DNA from: Bacillota bacterium
GTDB taxonomy: Bacteria; Bacillota; Clostridia; Lachnospirales; Lachnospiraceae
Assembly: GCA_023436065.1 (NCBI GenBank)
Contig: JAEZKU010000011.1
Coordinates: forward strand, 124,001-188,000
Length of the DNA stretch: 64,000 nt
Direction of reading: 5' to 3'
The position numbers and the translations under genes are program-made. Below the pieces are notes generated by a model, which saw only the letters and a list, made by a program, of their open reading frames with translations, made no database searches and had not been told where the DNA came from. Of this stretch, positions 24,894 through 34,004 are shown in pieces (position 1 is the first letter of the stretch; every line of letters starts with the position of its first letter).

Positions 24894-26303
24894 ATGAATC
24901 AAGTCAGCGTCGGATTACGTCCCTTAGTCAATAACTTAAACCTGCCTACTGTGATAAAGACAGCCACATTACCGGGAGATGTGACGGAAAGTCTCTTTAT
25001 AGCGACACAGACCGGAGAAATATACTATGTCAGAGACGGGGTACTCGGGACCTTCTTAAATATCTCACATTTAATCATCAGGCTGGGTGCTTCCGGCGGC
25101 AGCTACGATGAGAGAGGGCTGCTCGGCCTGGCCTTTCACCCCGACTTTACCAACAATGGTCTGTTCTATCTGCATTACTCTCTCGCCGGATCACAGGGTC
25201 AGAGTCCCGGAGCCTCTCTACCAAATCCATGTATTCCCAATACCTTAAATCAAGAGTGGACGGATAGGGAACGGGCTTATGATCATATCGATACTGTAGA
25301 GGAATGGGGCATTACGGAGAATGGACAGCTTAGCAGGCTGCGTACCCTGCTGAATCTGAGAAGACCCTTCTTTAATCACAACGGTGTAAACAGCTTAACC
25401 TTCTCGCCCGAAACAGGTCGACTTGTCTTAACTACAGGAGACGGCGGATTGGGCTACGACCCATTCAATTTAGGCCAGAATATTCTGGAGGCTTCAGGAA
25501 AGATCATAGAAATAGATGTATCCATTACTACATCAATCGATCCTCCGGTGATCACACGGTTTAATGAGCTTCCGGAGCAGATACAGGAGACCTTATTCGT
25601 AAGCGCCAAGGGGGTACGTAATATCACAGGTATCTCCTATCAGCAGATACAAAACAATTTTATCAAATATGTCGGGATCGTTGGACAGGATCTGGTAGAA
25701 TCGATATATTCCTTTCTTTCCTACACTTCTGTTCCCGTGTCTGATATTACGAGGGCTGTCGCCATGAATTCTGAGCCTGCCCAGGCTGGTCTGATCAATT
25801 TTGGCTGGCGGGGCTGGGAAGGGATATTCCCCACAACGATTATCCGGAATTGTCCCGGACAGGGTGGTCGAAAAGAGCAGATCATCGCTTATTATGATGA
25901 AGCAGTCGGATTATCGACCGATCGGCTGCCACCCCTGGTCAGTTACTTTCATGACGATCCAAGGCCCAGCAAATTCGCCGGCACAGCATTGACCGGTGTC
26001 CAGTCATATCAGGGAGATGCAATCCCTGCTCTGACCGGTAGCGTTGTATTTACTGATTTTGTTCGGAACGGTGAGCCTCCAAGGACTCCGGCACGAGGTG
26101 TTTTGGCCTTTGCCTGGATTAGACTTGATTGTAAGCTTAGTGATTTTCACAGAATTGAAATTGATTATGATTTCGGCTCCGAAGCAGCTTTTTTTACCAG
26201 CCTGGGAACGAATGCGGACCAGACCCGGCTATTTCTTGGTGTTTACGCTTCACCAAATGTTACCGACCCGGGGAAAGGAACTGTATTTGAGATTATCCGA
26301 TAG
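24894..26303 (+). CDS. PQQ-type sugar dehydrogenase homologue (GSDH beta-propeller)
   Basis: 469 residues with the glucose/sorbosone dehydrogenase propeller pattern: SLFIATQTGEIYYVRDG, DERGLLGLAFHPDFTNNGLF, LNLRRPFFNHNGVNSLTFSP, LVLTTGDGGLGYDP, NFGWRGWEG and GSVVFTDF. In the family, PQQ and Ca2+ bind in the centre and aldoses or sorbosone are oxidised. No signal peptide is seen, whereas most relatives are exported, and no PQQ synthesis gene lies here. It may bind another cofactor or have a different substrate. AAGGAAAG lies before the ATG. Convergent with the permease gene across a terminator. Confidence 0.8.
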   Translation: MNQVSVGLRPLVNNLNLPTVIKTATLPGDVTESLFIATQTGEIYYVRDGVLGTFLNISHLIIRLGASGGSYDERGLLGLAFHPDFTNNGLFYLHYSLAGSQGQSPGASLPNPCIPNTLNQEWTDRERAYDHIDTVEEWGITENGQLSRLRTLLNLRRPFFNHNGVNSLTFSPETGRLVLTTGDGGLGYDPFNLGQNILEASGKIIEIDVSITTSIDPPVITRFNELPEQIQETLFVSAKGVRNITGISYQQIQNNFIKYVGIVGQDLVESIYSFLSYTSVPVSDITRAVAMNSEPAQAGLINFGWRGWEGIFPTTIIRNCPGQGGRKEQIIAYYDEAVGLSTDRLPPLVSYFHDDPRPSKFAGTALTGVQSYQGDAIPALTGSVVFTDFVRNGEPPRTPARGVLAFAWIRLDCKLSDFHRIEIDYDFGSEAAFFTSLGTNADQTRLFLGVYASPNVTDPGKGTVFEIIR

Positions 26304-26343
26304 ATCATAATATTAAGATCAAACGTAAGTCCCTTAAAGTATA

Positions 26344-26372
26344 AAAAGATGCTTCGCAAAGAAGCATCTTTT
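26344..26372. terminator. bidirectional terminator
   Basis: AAAAGATGCTTC (26344-26355), loop GCAAA, GAAGCATCTTTT (26361-26372). Perfect 12-bp stem between convergent genes. Confidence 0.92.
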
Positions 26373-26405
26373 CTTAATTTATTATGATTATCTACGTTTT
26401 CATGT

Positions 26406-27308
26406 CTATAGTATTGCATCGATCAGCATTCCCTCGAGAATCGCAAACAAAATCACATAAACCAGATAAAGAATAAATCGTTTCATACCCAAAATAATCT
26501 TTACAGCACCAAGGTTTGTGATTTTTGTTGCCGGACCGGATACCATAAATGCTGCAGCTGCTCCCATACTCATTCCTGAGCCAAGCCACTCCAACAGGAT
26601 CGGAATGGTACCTCCACCGCATACATACATTGGAACTCCGATGGTTGCGGCCAACAGCACACCGTAGCCACGCTGGCTGCCGAACAGGTCGGCGAATGCA
26701 TCAGAAGGAACGTATCTCTGGAATAAAACCGAAAGGACGATACCTATCAGAAAATATCCGCCGGTTGCTTTGATATTCCTCCCGAGATTTTTCAAAAATC
26801 GTAATAACAGATTCGGATCAGTATCTCTTCCGGTCGTTGGACCGAAGCCAGAAAAGTCAAAAAACTCCTTCCCCTTGTAAAAAAAATGTACACATACGCC
26901 TGCTGCCAGTCCGCAGAAGATCGAAGACAGCAGTCTTATGGTAAACGCTGTGTTGCCAAGTGCGGCACTGTAAATCAGTAGCTGTGGATTCAGAAGGATA
27001 GAACTCATCATGAATGCCGCCAACCAATCCTCCCTCATTCCCTTTTTAGAAAAGGAAGCCGCAATCGGTATCGTACCATACATGCAGATGGGAGAAGCAA
27101 TTCCAAGTAGGCTGGCCGGAAGTATCCCCAAAAGCCCCAACCGTTTATTCTTAAGGTTATCAAACATCAGATGAATCTTATCTTTCCCAAAGACGGATAT
27201 TCCTGATCCCAATATCATACCAACCACCCAGTACCGAAAGATCTGCTCGAACTGGATCATGAAATAATAACTGAAATAAATTACTTCGCGTCGTAATATA
27301 CTACTCAT
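26406..27308 (-). CDS. ArsP/DUF318-type permease
   Basis: 300 residues from ATG 27308, with GGTGA at 6 bases. About eight membrane helices and the paired family motifs ASPICMYGTIPIAASF and YVCGGGTIPILLEWL, plus VSGPATKITNLGA. The family includes ArsP, exporter of trivalent organoarsenicals, and many permeases of unknown substrate. The two Cys-containing motifs are typical. It overlaps the end of the DUF362 gene by 8 bases, so the two are translationally coupled and probably act together. Metal(loid) or small-molecule export is a guess. Confidence 0.85.
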   Translation of the reverse strand: MSSILRREVIYFSYYFMIQFEQIFRYWVVGMILGSGISVFGKDKIHLMFDNLKNKRLGLLGILPASLLGIASPICMYGTIPIAASFSKKGMREDWLAAFMMSSILLNPQLLIYSAALGNTAFTIRLLSSIFCGLAAGVCVHFFYKGKEFFDFSGFGPTTGRDTDPNLLLRFLKNLGRNIKATGGYFLIGIVLSVLFQRYVPSDAFADLFGSQRGYGVLLAATIGVPMYVCGGGTIPILLEWLGSGMSMGAAAAFMVSGPATKITNLGAVKIILGMKRFILYLVYVILFAILEGMLIDAIL

Positions 27309-28380
27309 CAATATTCACCAATTCATATTTCTGTGTCCCCAGACCGATTTCCTGTCCGTAATCCAGGGTATGGGTACCGTTCTTAGCTTTTATACGGTTA
27401 ACAAGGCTGCGATTCTCCTCTTCTGGTGCTGCATTTACCAGATCCACACAGGCTTTATCAAGAGCAACCGGGTCAAGAGAGGCAAGAATGCCGATATCTT
27501 TCATGACAGGCTTTGCAGGATAGGGATTGCAGTCACAATCAATGGAGATATTATTCATGACACTGATGTAAAGGATGTTCTCTCCTGCGGTATCCGCTAC
27601 TGCCTTCGCTGCCTCTGCCATGGATTCCAGAAACTCATCCTGATTATAGCCGCCCATCAACCAGTCATTGGTATCCCCTTTTCCCGCGTTATGAATCATA
27701 TTCTTTCCCTTGGTAGAAGCGAAGCCGATTGACATATTCTTAATTGCTCCACCGAAGCCACCCATCTCATGCCCTTTAAAATGTGACAGAACAACGATAA
27801 AATCATAGTCTTCAAAATGGGAGCCTACCACATCTTCCTTCAGATGCTTACCGTCTTTGATCGGTAATTTAATTTCGCCCTCTGCATCCAATATATCGAC
27901 GGAGGTATAGGCTGTAAAGCCGTGATCCTCAGCTGCCTGCATATGGGCTGCTGTATTGGCCCGTCTTCCTCCATAAGCAGTATTACAATCAACAAAGGTA
28001 CCATTTACAGAAAGCACAAAATCCTTCACAAGATCAGGAGAAAGGTAATTGTGTCCACCCGGTTCTCCCATATGTACTTTCACAGCTACCTTCCCTGAAG
28101 CCTTTCTTCCCAAGGCTTCATATATGCGGATTAAGCTTTCCGGGCTGATCTCTTTGGTCATATATACTGTTGCCGGTTCCATATCCACTGATGCAACCGG
28201 AGCCTGTGTTGGTGCGGTTGTCGGCTCCTGTGTAGGTGTCACCGCGACAGACACAGTCGGTGTGGTTGTGAAAATTGTATCATCTGTATCTGTGGCAGTA
28301 TTGCTCTGCCCGGCATCACACCCAATGAATAGTACTGAAATAGTTATTACTACGCATACCAACATCAAATACTTTCTCAT
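27301..28380 (-). CDS. DUF362-domain lipoprotein
   Basis: 359 residues from ATG 28380, with GGAGGAG at 8 bases. Signal peptide with lipobox VLFIGC (Cys21), then a Thr/Pro/Ala-rich linker (about 25-65; TPTQEPTTAPTQAP), so the domain is tethered outside the membrane. The globular part has DUF362 features: KVAVKVHMGEPGGHNYL, DFIVVLSHFKGHEMGGFGGA and IKNMSIGFASTKGK. In other genomes DUF362 is often joined to ferredoxin modules; here none is present. The function is unknown. It is the upstream partner of the ArsP-like permease, with which its stop overlaps. Confidence 0.82.
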   Translation of the reverse strand: MRKYLMLVCVVITISVLFIGCDAGQSNTATDTDDTIFTTTPTVSVAVTPTQEPTTAPTQAPVASVDMEPATVYMTKEISPESLIRIYEALGRKASGKVAVKVHMGEPGGHNYLSPDLVKDFVLSVNGTFVDCNTAYGGRRANTAAHMQAAEDHGFTAYTSVDILDAEGEIKLPIKDGKHLKEDVVGSHFEDYDFIVVLSHFKGHEMGGFGGAIKNMSIGFASTKGKNMIHNAGKGDTNDWLMGGYNQDEFLESMAEAAKAVADTAGENILYISVMNNISIDCDCNPYPAKPVMKDIGILASLDPVALDKACVDLVNAAPEEENRSLVNRIKAKNGTHTLDYGQEIGLGTQKYELVNIDE

Positions 28381-28434
28381 AACAAAATCTCCTCCCAAAT
28401 AAATGATTTCTAAAAACTTCCAATTCCCAATTTC

Positions 28435-28463
28435 ACTTTATAATTTTTTGGAAGGTAAGTCAA
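28435..28463 (-). promoter_or_regulatory. promoter of the DUF362-permease operon
   Basis: Minus strand TTGACT (28463-28458), 17-base spacer, TAAAGT (28440-28435), 54 bases before the ATG at 28380. Confidence 0.65.
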
Positions 28464-28530
28464 TGAAAAAGTACAAAGTATGAATAATAATTCACAATAC
28501 CCTGATTATCTTTGTATTGTTAATTACTAC

Positions 28531-28559
28531 TTGAATATACAAAAACGGATACTTATAAT
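28531..28559 (+). promoter_or_regulatory. promoter of acnA
   Basis: TTGAAT (28531-28536), 17-base spacer, TATAAT (28554-28559), 44 bases before the acnA ATG. Confidence 0.75.
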
Positions 28560-28603
28560 GTTAGCAAGAAACAATATACTAATAATTCGGAAAGAGGTGT
28601 CGT

Positions 28604-31312
28604 ATGGATCAAACAAAGGAACGTTGTAAAAGAACTTTTATTTCGGATGACAAGCTGTATACGTATTATGACATCAATCAGCTTCAGGATGTCCTTCCGG
28701 AAGATATCTCAAGGCTTCCCTATTCCTGCAAAATACTTCTGGAAGGAGCGTTAAGGAATTTCGATCAAAAGAGAGTGACCTTAGAGCATATCAAAAGAAT
28801 TGCTGATGTGTCCTGCGAAAGAAAGGAAGAGATCCCTTTTATACCGACAAGAACCGTACTTCAGGACTTTACAGGAGTTCCTGCTGTCGTAGACTTAGCT
28901 GCCATGAGAACGAAAATGCATGAAATGGGGGGAGATGCCTCTAACATCAATCCTATCATACCGGTTGATCTGATCATCGATCATTCCGTTATGGTTGATT
29001 ATTACGGCTTCCCCGATGCTTTAAATAAAAATGTGGAATTAGAATTTGAACGAAATACAGAACGGTATGAATTACTCAAATGGGCACAGAACTCTTTTTC
29101 CGATTTTCGTGTCTTTCCTCCATCTCTTGGTATTATTCATCAGATTAATCTGGAATACCTTGCCAAGGTTGCAGCCGTCAAGGAAGTCGATGGAGAGAAC
29201 GTCGTCTTCCCGGATACCCTGGTAGGGACTGACTCCCATACTACCATGATCAATGGAATTGGTGTCCTTGGCTGGGGTGTGGGCGGAATTGAAGCGGAAG
29301 CCTGCATGCTTGGGCATCCGATGTATTTTCTCATGCCGGAGGTGATCGGATTTCGATTGACCGGGGCACTCTCCTATGGGACTACAGCAACAGACCTTGT
29401 CCTCACGATTACGAATATACTCAGAAATGAAGGTGTCGTCGGGAAATTCATAGAATTCTTCGGAGACGGAGTAAGCAACATCAGTGTTGAGGACAGAGCC
29501 ACGATTTCAAATATGTGCCCGGAATATGGTGCGACCTGTGCTTACTTTCCGGTAGATGACAGAACGCTTGAATATTTAAGAGCAACCGGCCGGTCGGAGG
29601 AACAGATCCGCCTGACCGAGAAATACTATAAGCTTCAGGGCATGTTCCGTACGCAAGATGCCAAGGAGCCTGTGTTTGCAAAGATATTGGAGCTAGATCT
29701 CTCGACGGTTGAGCCCTGCATCGCCGGACCAAAGAGACCGCAGGATCGTATTCCTCTGAAAAACCTCAAGGAGAGCTACCGGCAACTAATCGCTGCTTCC
29801 CTGAACAAAGGGGGATCTCAGCCCGAAGAGGAAAAGCAGAAGGAAGAGGTTACCATCACCTACGAGGATGGACATACAGAGGTTTTAAAGTCCGGTGCAG
29901 TCGTGATTGCGGCGATTACCAGCTGTACCAACACCTCTAATCCTTATGTCATTATGGGTGCGGGACTTCTGGCGAAGAAGGCCGTGGAACTGGGTCTTAT
30001 GAAACCACGCTATGTTAAGAGCAGCTTAGGTCCAGGTTCACTGGTGGTCACGGAATACCTAAAAGACTCCGGCCTCCTGCCCTATCTGGAACAGTTGGGC
30101 TTCTATGTGACAGGCTATGGCTGTACTACCTGCATCGGAAACAGTGGCCCGCTTCCGGAGGAAATCTCCCGGGCAATCAAATCGCAGGATCTGACCGTTG
30201 CCTCAGTTCTTAGCGGAAACCGTAACTTTGAAGGGCGAATTCATCCGTTAACGAAAATAAATTATCTGATGTCTCCTATGCTGGTTGTGGCTTTTGGACT
30301 TTCCGGAACCGTCAACATAGATTTTGAGACAGAGCCGATTGGCTTCGGGCATGACAAGGAACCGGTCTTCTTACGTGACATTTGGCCGAACCACCGGGAA
30401 ATTGAAGAGATGATACGAAGCTATGTGAAACCGGAGCTATATAAAGATAAATACAAAAATATCTTTCATGAGAATAAGCTGTGGAATGCACTCTCCGTCT
30501 CCGGCGACAGCATCTATCAATGGAGGGAGGACTCCTCTTATATTAAGCTGCCTCCCTACTTCGATCAGATGTCAAATGAGCGGGATCAGGTCACTGATAT
30601 CAGGGGAGCAAATGTATTGGCTCTCTTCGGTGATTCTGTGACAACAGATCATATCTCACCGGCCGGCAGTATCCCGGAGTCTTCCGATGCAGGAATACAC
30701 CTGACCTCACAAAATATCAAACCACAGCATTTTAACTCCTATGGTTCCCGTAGAGGCTCCCACGAGGTCATGATGAGAGGAACCTTTGCCAACATCCGGA
30801 TCAGGAACCTGATGTTACCCGGAAGGGAAGGAGGTTTCACAAAGCATATTCCCAGCAATCAGGTCATGTCGATTTATCAGGCAGGCATGAAATATCGAGA
30901 AACAGATACACCACTTCTGGTCATCGCCGGAAAGGAATATGGTACCGGCAGCTCCAGGGACTGGGCTGCGAAAGGCACCTCTTTGCTGGGTGTAAAAGCC
31001 GTACTGGCAGAAAGCTTCGAACGAATCCATCGAAGTAATCTGGTGGGTATGGGTGTACTTCCGCTGCAATTCCCTGAGGGAGAAAGTATTGCTTCTCTTT
31101 GTATTACAGGCAATGAAACCTTTGACATCCTAGGAATATCCGAACAGCTTTATCCGAATAAGAAATTAAAGGTTGTCCTAACCACACCGGAAGGGAAAAA
31201 GACGGAGTTTGATGCTATCGCACGATTGGACAGTGCAATCGATATAGAGTATTATCTTCACGGCGGAATTCTGAAGCTGATACTGCGGGATTTCCTGGAC
31301 AACAGAATATAG
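28604..31312 (+). CDS. acnA: aconitate hydratase (AcnA/IRP type)
   Basis: 902 residues, full length for the AcnA class. It interconverts citrate and isocitrate in the cytosol using a [4Fe-4S] cluster. Cluster ligands are Cys441 (ITSCTNTSNPY), Cys507 and Cys510 (GYGCTTCIGNSGPL). Substrate motifs are present: TDSHTTMINGIGVLGWGVGG, the FGDSVTTDHISPAG block and YGTGSSRDWAAKG near the C-terminus. GGAAAGAGG precedes the ATG. It stands alone, without citrate synthase or isocitrate dehydrogenase beside it. In an anaerobe it most likely serves 2-oxoglutarate and glutamate synthesis. Confidence 0.97.
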   Translation: MDQTKERCKRTFISDDKLYTYYDINQLQDVLPEDISRLPYSCKILLEGALRNFDQKRVTLEHIKRIADVSCERKEEIPFIPTRTVLQDFTGVPAVVDLAAMRTKMHEMGGDASNINPIIPVDLIIDHSVMVDYYGFPDALNKNVELEFERNTERYELLKWAQNSFSDFRVFPPSLGIIHQINLEYLAKVAAVKEVDGENVVFPDTLVGTDSHTTMINGIGVLGWGVGGIEAEACMLGHPMYFLMPEVIGFRLTGALSYGTTATDLVLTITNILRNEGVVGKFIEFFGDGVSNISVEDRATISNMCPEYGATCAYFPVDDRTLEYLRATGRSEEQIRLTEKYYKLQGMFRTQDAKEPVFAKILELDLSTVEPCIAGPKRPQDRIPLKNLKESYRQLIAASLNKGGSQPEEEKQKEEVTITYEDGHTEVLKSGAVVIAAITSCTNTSNPYVIMGAGLLAKKAVELGLMKPRYVKSSLGPGSLVVTEYLKDSGLLPYLEQLGFYVTGYGCTTCIGNSGPLPEEISRAIKSQDLTVASVLSGNRNFEGRIHPLTKINYLMSPMLVVAFGLSGTVNIDFETEPIGFGHDKEPVFLRDIWPNHREIEEMIRSYVKPELYKDKYKNIFHENKLWNALSVSGDSIYQWREDSSYIKLPPYFDQMSNERDQVTDIRGANVLALFGDSVTTDHISPAGSIPESSDAGIHLTSQNIKPQHFNSYGSRRGSHEVMMRGTFANIRIRNLMLPGREGGFTKHIPSNQVMSIYQAGMKYRETDTPLLVIAGKEYGTGSSRDWAAKGTSLLGVKAVLAESFERIHRSNLVGMGVLPLQFPEGESIASLCITGNETFDILGISEQLYPNKKLKVVLTTPEGKKTEFDAIARLDSAIDIEYYLHGGILKLILRDFLDNRI

Positions 31313-31378
31313 AATTTCTCATGCAGGTCTATTATGATAGTGGTGGTGCAAAAGTGCTGACACAATCTGCAGGAACGT

Positions 31379-31408
31379 TTGACACGATAAGCGTCTATAT
31401 GATATATT
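31379..31408 (+). promoter_or_regulatory. promoter of arcC
   Basis: TTGACA (31379-31384), 18-base spacer, TATATT (31403-31408), about 52 bases before the arcC ATG. Confidence 0.65.
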
Positions 31409-31460
31409 CGTATTATTATACCAATTATTATCATAACAGGAAAATGAATGGGGATTATAT

Positions 31461-32393
31461 ATGAAGAAAAAAACTATTGTAGTCGCATTAGGAAGAAATG
31501 CCTTCGGCAAAAGCTTCCCGGAGCAGAAGAAATCCATCCTTCAGGCAGCCTATGCCATAGCTGATCTTGTGGAGGATAAATATAAGGTTGTGATCACGCA
31601 CAGCAACGGTCCCCAGATCGGTATGCTGCACAGGGCCATGACTGAATTCAGCCGACTGGATCGTGCATATACCAGCGCCTCCATGTCGGTATGCGGTGCA
31701 TTAAGTCAGGGGTATATCGGTTATGACCTGCAAAATGTGATCCGTACCGCATTATTGGACCGAGGCATATATAAGACAGTATCAACCATCATCACTCAGG
31801 TTCGTGTGGATCCTTTTGATCCTGCCTTCCAGAATCCGACCAAGGTAATCGGACGTGTCATGACAAAGGAAGAGGCTGATGCAGAAATCCATAAAGGAAA
31901 TTATGTTACCGAAGAAAATGGAGGATATCGAAGGATCGTCGCAACACCGAAGCCAATTGATATCTATGAAATCGATGCAATCAAAGCACTCATAGCTGCT
32001 GATCAGGTCGTAATCGCCTGCGGCGGTGGCGGAATTCCTGTCCTGGAGCAGGGAACCAGTATCCAAGGTGCCAGTGCGGTCATTGAAAAGGATTTGGCAA
32101 GTGAAAAGCTGGCGGATATGCTGGATGCCGATATCTTATTATTCCTGACCGGAGCGAAGAAGGTCTCACTGAATTACGGAACCGATAAGGAACAGCCTCT
32201 GGATCAGCTTTCCGCAGCAGATGCTGAGAAATACATCAAGGAGGGGCAGTTCCCGCTTCCCACCATGCTTCCGAAGATCGAGGCAAGCATCAATTTTGTT
32301 ACTAAGAAGGAAAACCGTAAGGCAATCATTGGTCATCTGAACGATGCCCGTCAGTGCCTGTTGGGCTTAACCGGTACCGTAATCACACCCTGA
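31461..32393 (+). CDS. arcC: carbamate kinase
   Basis: 310 residues, the family length. Transfers phosphate between carbamoyl phosphate and ADP, giving ATP at the end of arginine, agmatine or purine fermentation. Family blocks: IVVALGRNAFG at the start, VVITHSNGPQIGML, IACGGGGIPV, EKDLASEKLADMLDADILL and FPLPTMLPKIEA. No arginine deiminase or ornithine carbamoyltransferase gene is adjacent. A PucR-type regulator lies 2.4 kb away, so a purine or allantoin link is possible but unproven. GGGGAT precedes the ATG. Confidence 0.95.
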   Translation: MKKKTIVVALGRNAFGKSFPEQKKSILQAAYAIADLVEDKYKVVITHSNGPQIGMLHRAMTEFSRLDRAYTSASMSVCGALSQGYIGYDLQNVIRTALLDRGIYKTVSTIITQVRVDPFDPAFQNPTKVIGRVMTKEEADAEIHKGNYVTEENGGYRRIVATPKPIDIYEIDAIKALIAADQVVIACGGGGIPVLEQGTSIQGASAVIEKDLASEKLADMLDADILLFLTGAKKVSLNYGTDKEQPLDQLSAADAEKYIKEGQFPLPTMLPKIEASINFVTKKENRKAIIGHLNDARQCLLGLTGTVITP

Positions 32394-32408
32394 TCCTATG
32401 TCAAAATA

Positions 32409-32490
32409 AGGCTATTGCATGGAAGATACTTCGAAATGCCCGTTGAATTTCTCCGGCATTTTGAGAGTTCTTCCCGGCAATAGCCCTTTT
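32409..32490 (+). terminator. terminator of arcC
   Basis: GGCTATTGC (32410-32418) pairs with GCAATAGCC (32477-32485), followed by CTTTT. An inner AAATGCC/GGCATTT stem lies within the long loop, giving a branched hairpin. Confidence 0.7.
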
Positions 32491-32544
32491 AATTTCTATC
32501 CTCTGTCATACATGACAAGTTTCTAATTCCGGACCGTCCTGTAA

Positions 32545-33867
32545 TTACCGATAGTCCTTCATATAATCTCCATGTGCATCAATCAGCTCATCACACATTT
32601 TGATAATATCGTCCAGCGACAGCTCTGCTGCCGTGTGAGGCTCCAGCATAGCAGCCTGATAGATGCTTTCTCTCTTTGTGGTAATGGAGGCCTCAATGGT
32701 CATAAGCTGGGCATTGATATTGGTCATATTCATCGCAGCCAATTGAACAGGCAGTCTTCCGACATGGCATGGATGGATTCCGAGTGCGTCCACCAGACAA
32801 GGCACCTCAACACAGGCATCTGCGGGAAGGTTATCAATCAGCCCTGTGTTCAGGACATTTCCGCCAATCTTAATCGGCTTGTTTGTTACGACAGCTTCCA
32901 TAATATAGGAGGCATACTCGTGAGAACGCTCATGCGTAATATTTCCGTTCTGAAGGATTCTTTCCTTTTCCTCCTGCCAGCCTGCAATCTGATTGATGCA
33001 TCTTCTCGGATATTCGTCCAAAGGAATGTTGTACCTGTCAATCAACTCAGGATACTTTGATTTAATATAGAAGGGGTTGTATTCGGCATTATGTTCGCTG
33101 GATTCCGTACAGTAATAACCAAGATGCTTGATATAATCAAAGCGTACCATATCATTGTGCTTCTCCGTACTATTCTTTCTTTCTGCACGAAGTTTTATCT
33201 CAGGATACAGATCATTTCCTTCCCTGTCCCGTATATCCAGAAGCCATGCCATATGATTAATTCCTGCTATCAGCTCTCTTCGGCCTTCAAGCTTGTCCTC
33301 CATCCCAAGGCTTTTCAACAGGGATTCGGAGCATACCTGGACACTATGGCAGAGTCCGACCGTCTGAATCTTGGTGTATCTTTGCATATAGCCTGTCAGA
33401 ATTGCCATGGGATTGGTATAATTCAAAAATAACGCATTGGGGCAGACCTCTTCCATATCCTGTGCAAATTCCTTCAATACAGGGATGGTTCGAAGTCCTC
33501 TCATGATTCCGCCGATGCCAAGCGTATCGGCAATCGTCTGCCTTAGGCCGTATTTCTTAGGTATCTCGAAATCAATGATCGTACAAGGATCGTAGAAGCC
33601 CACCTGAATCGCATTGACAACAAAGGTTGCTCCCCTTAGTGCTTCCTTTCTGTTCTCCTTCCCCAGATAGGTTTTGATCACTGCTCGATCAGAATTAATG
33701 TTTTTGTTGATTGCTTTTAGGATAATCTCAGATTCTGAAAGTCTGGTCGCATCAATATCATAAAGAGCTATCTCGGCGTCACGAAGACTTTCCGTGCACA
33801 TACAATCACCGAGTACATTCCTTGCAAATACGGTGCTTCCGGCTCCCATAAATGTTATTTTTACCAT
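32545..33867 (-). CDS. melA: family GH4 alpha-galactosidase
   Basis: 440 residues. GH4 enzymes use NAD+ and Mn2+ and an oxidation-elimination mechanism. N-terminal Rossmann motif KITFMGAGSTVFARNVLGD, NAIQVGFYDP, NYTNPMAILT, the metal-site Cys173-His174 in GLCHSVQ and His205 in GINHMAW. The Cys-His-Ser variant and length match the MelA alpha-galactosidase branch rather than 6-phospho-glucosidases. Cytosolic. The ATG has a fair site (AGGAGA). Divergent AraC-type regulator at 34005. It probably cleaves melibiose or raffinose-type sugars imported by the ABC system further right. Confidence 0.88.
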   Translation of the reverse strand: MVKITFMGAGSTVFARNVLGDCMCTESLRDAEIALYDIDATRLSESEIILKAINKNINSDRAVIKTYLGKENRKEALRGATFVVNAIQVGFYDPCTIIDFEIPKKYGLRQTIADTLGIGGIMRGLRTIPVLKEFAQDMEEVCPNALFLNYTNPMAILTGYMQRYTKIQTVGLCHSVQVCSESLLKSLGMEDKLEGRRELIAGINHMAWLLDIRDREGNDLYPEIKLRAERKNSTEKHNDMVRFDYIKHLGYYCTESSEHNAEYNPFYIKSKYPELIDRYNIPLDEYPRRCINQIAGWQEEKERILQNGNITHERSHEYASYIMEAVVTNKPIKIGGNVLNTGLIDNLPADACVEVPCLVDALGIHPCHVGRLPVQLAAMNMTNINAQLMTIEASITTKRESIYQAAMLEPHTAAELSLDDIIKMCDELIDAHGDYMKDYR

Positions 33868-34004
33868 AATAATCTCCTCTTGGTGTTTGAATTTTATTTA
33901 GCATTATTATATAATAGGGATCAAATACATAATTGGTACTATGTTTCATGAACTTGTCATTATGTTGACTGATTGGACAAAAAGCTGTAAAAGGAGATCA
34001 CGAC

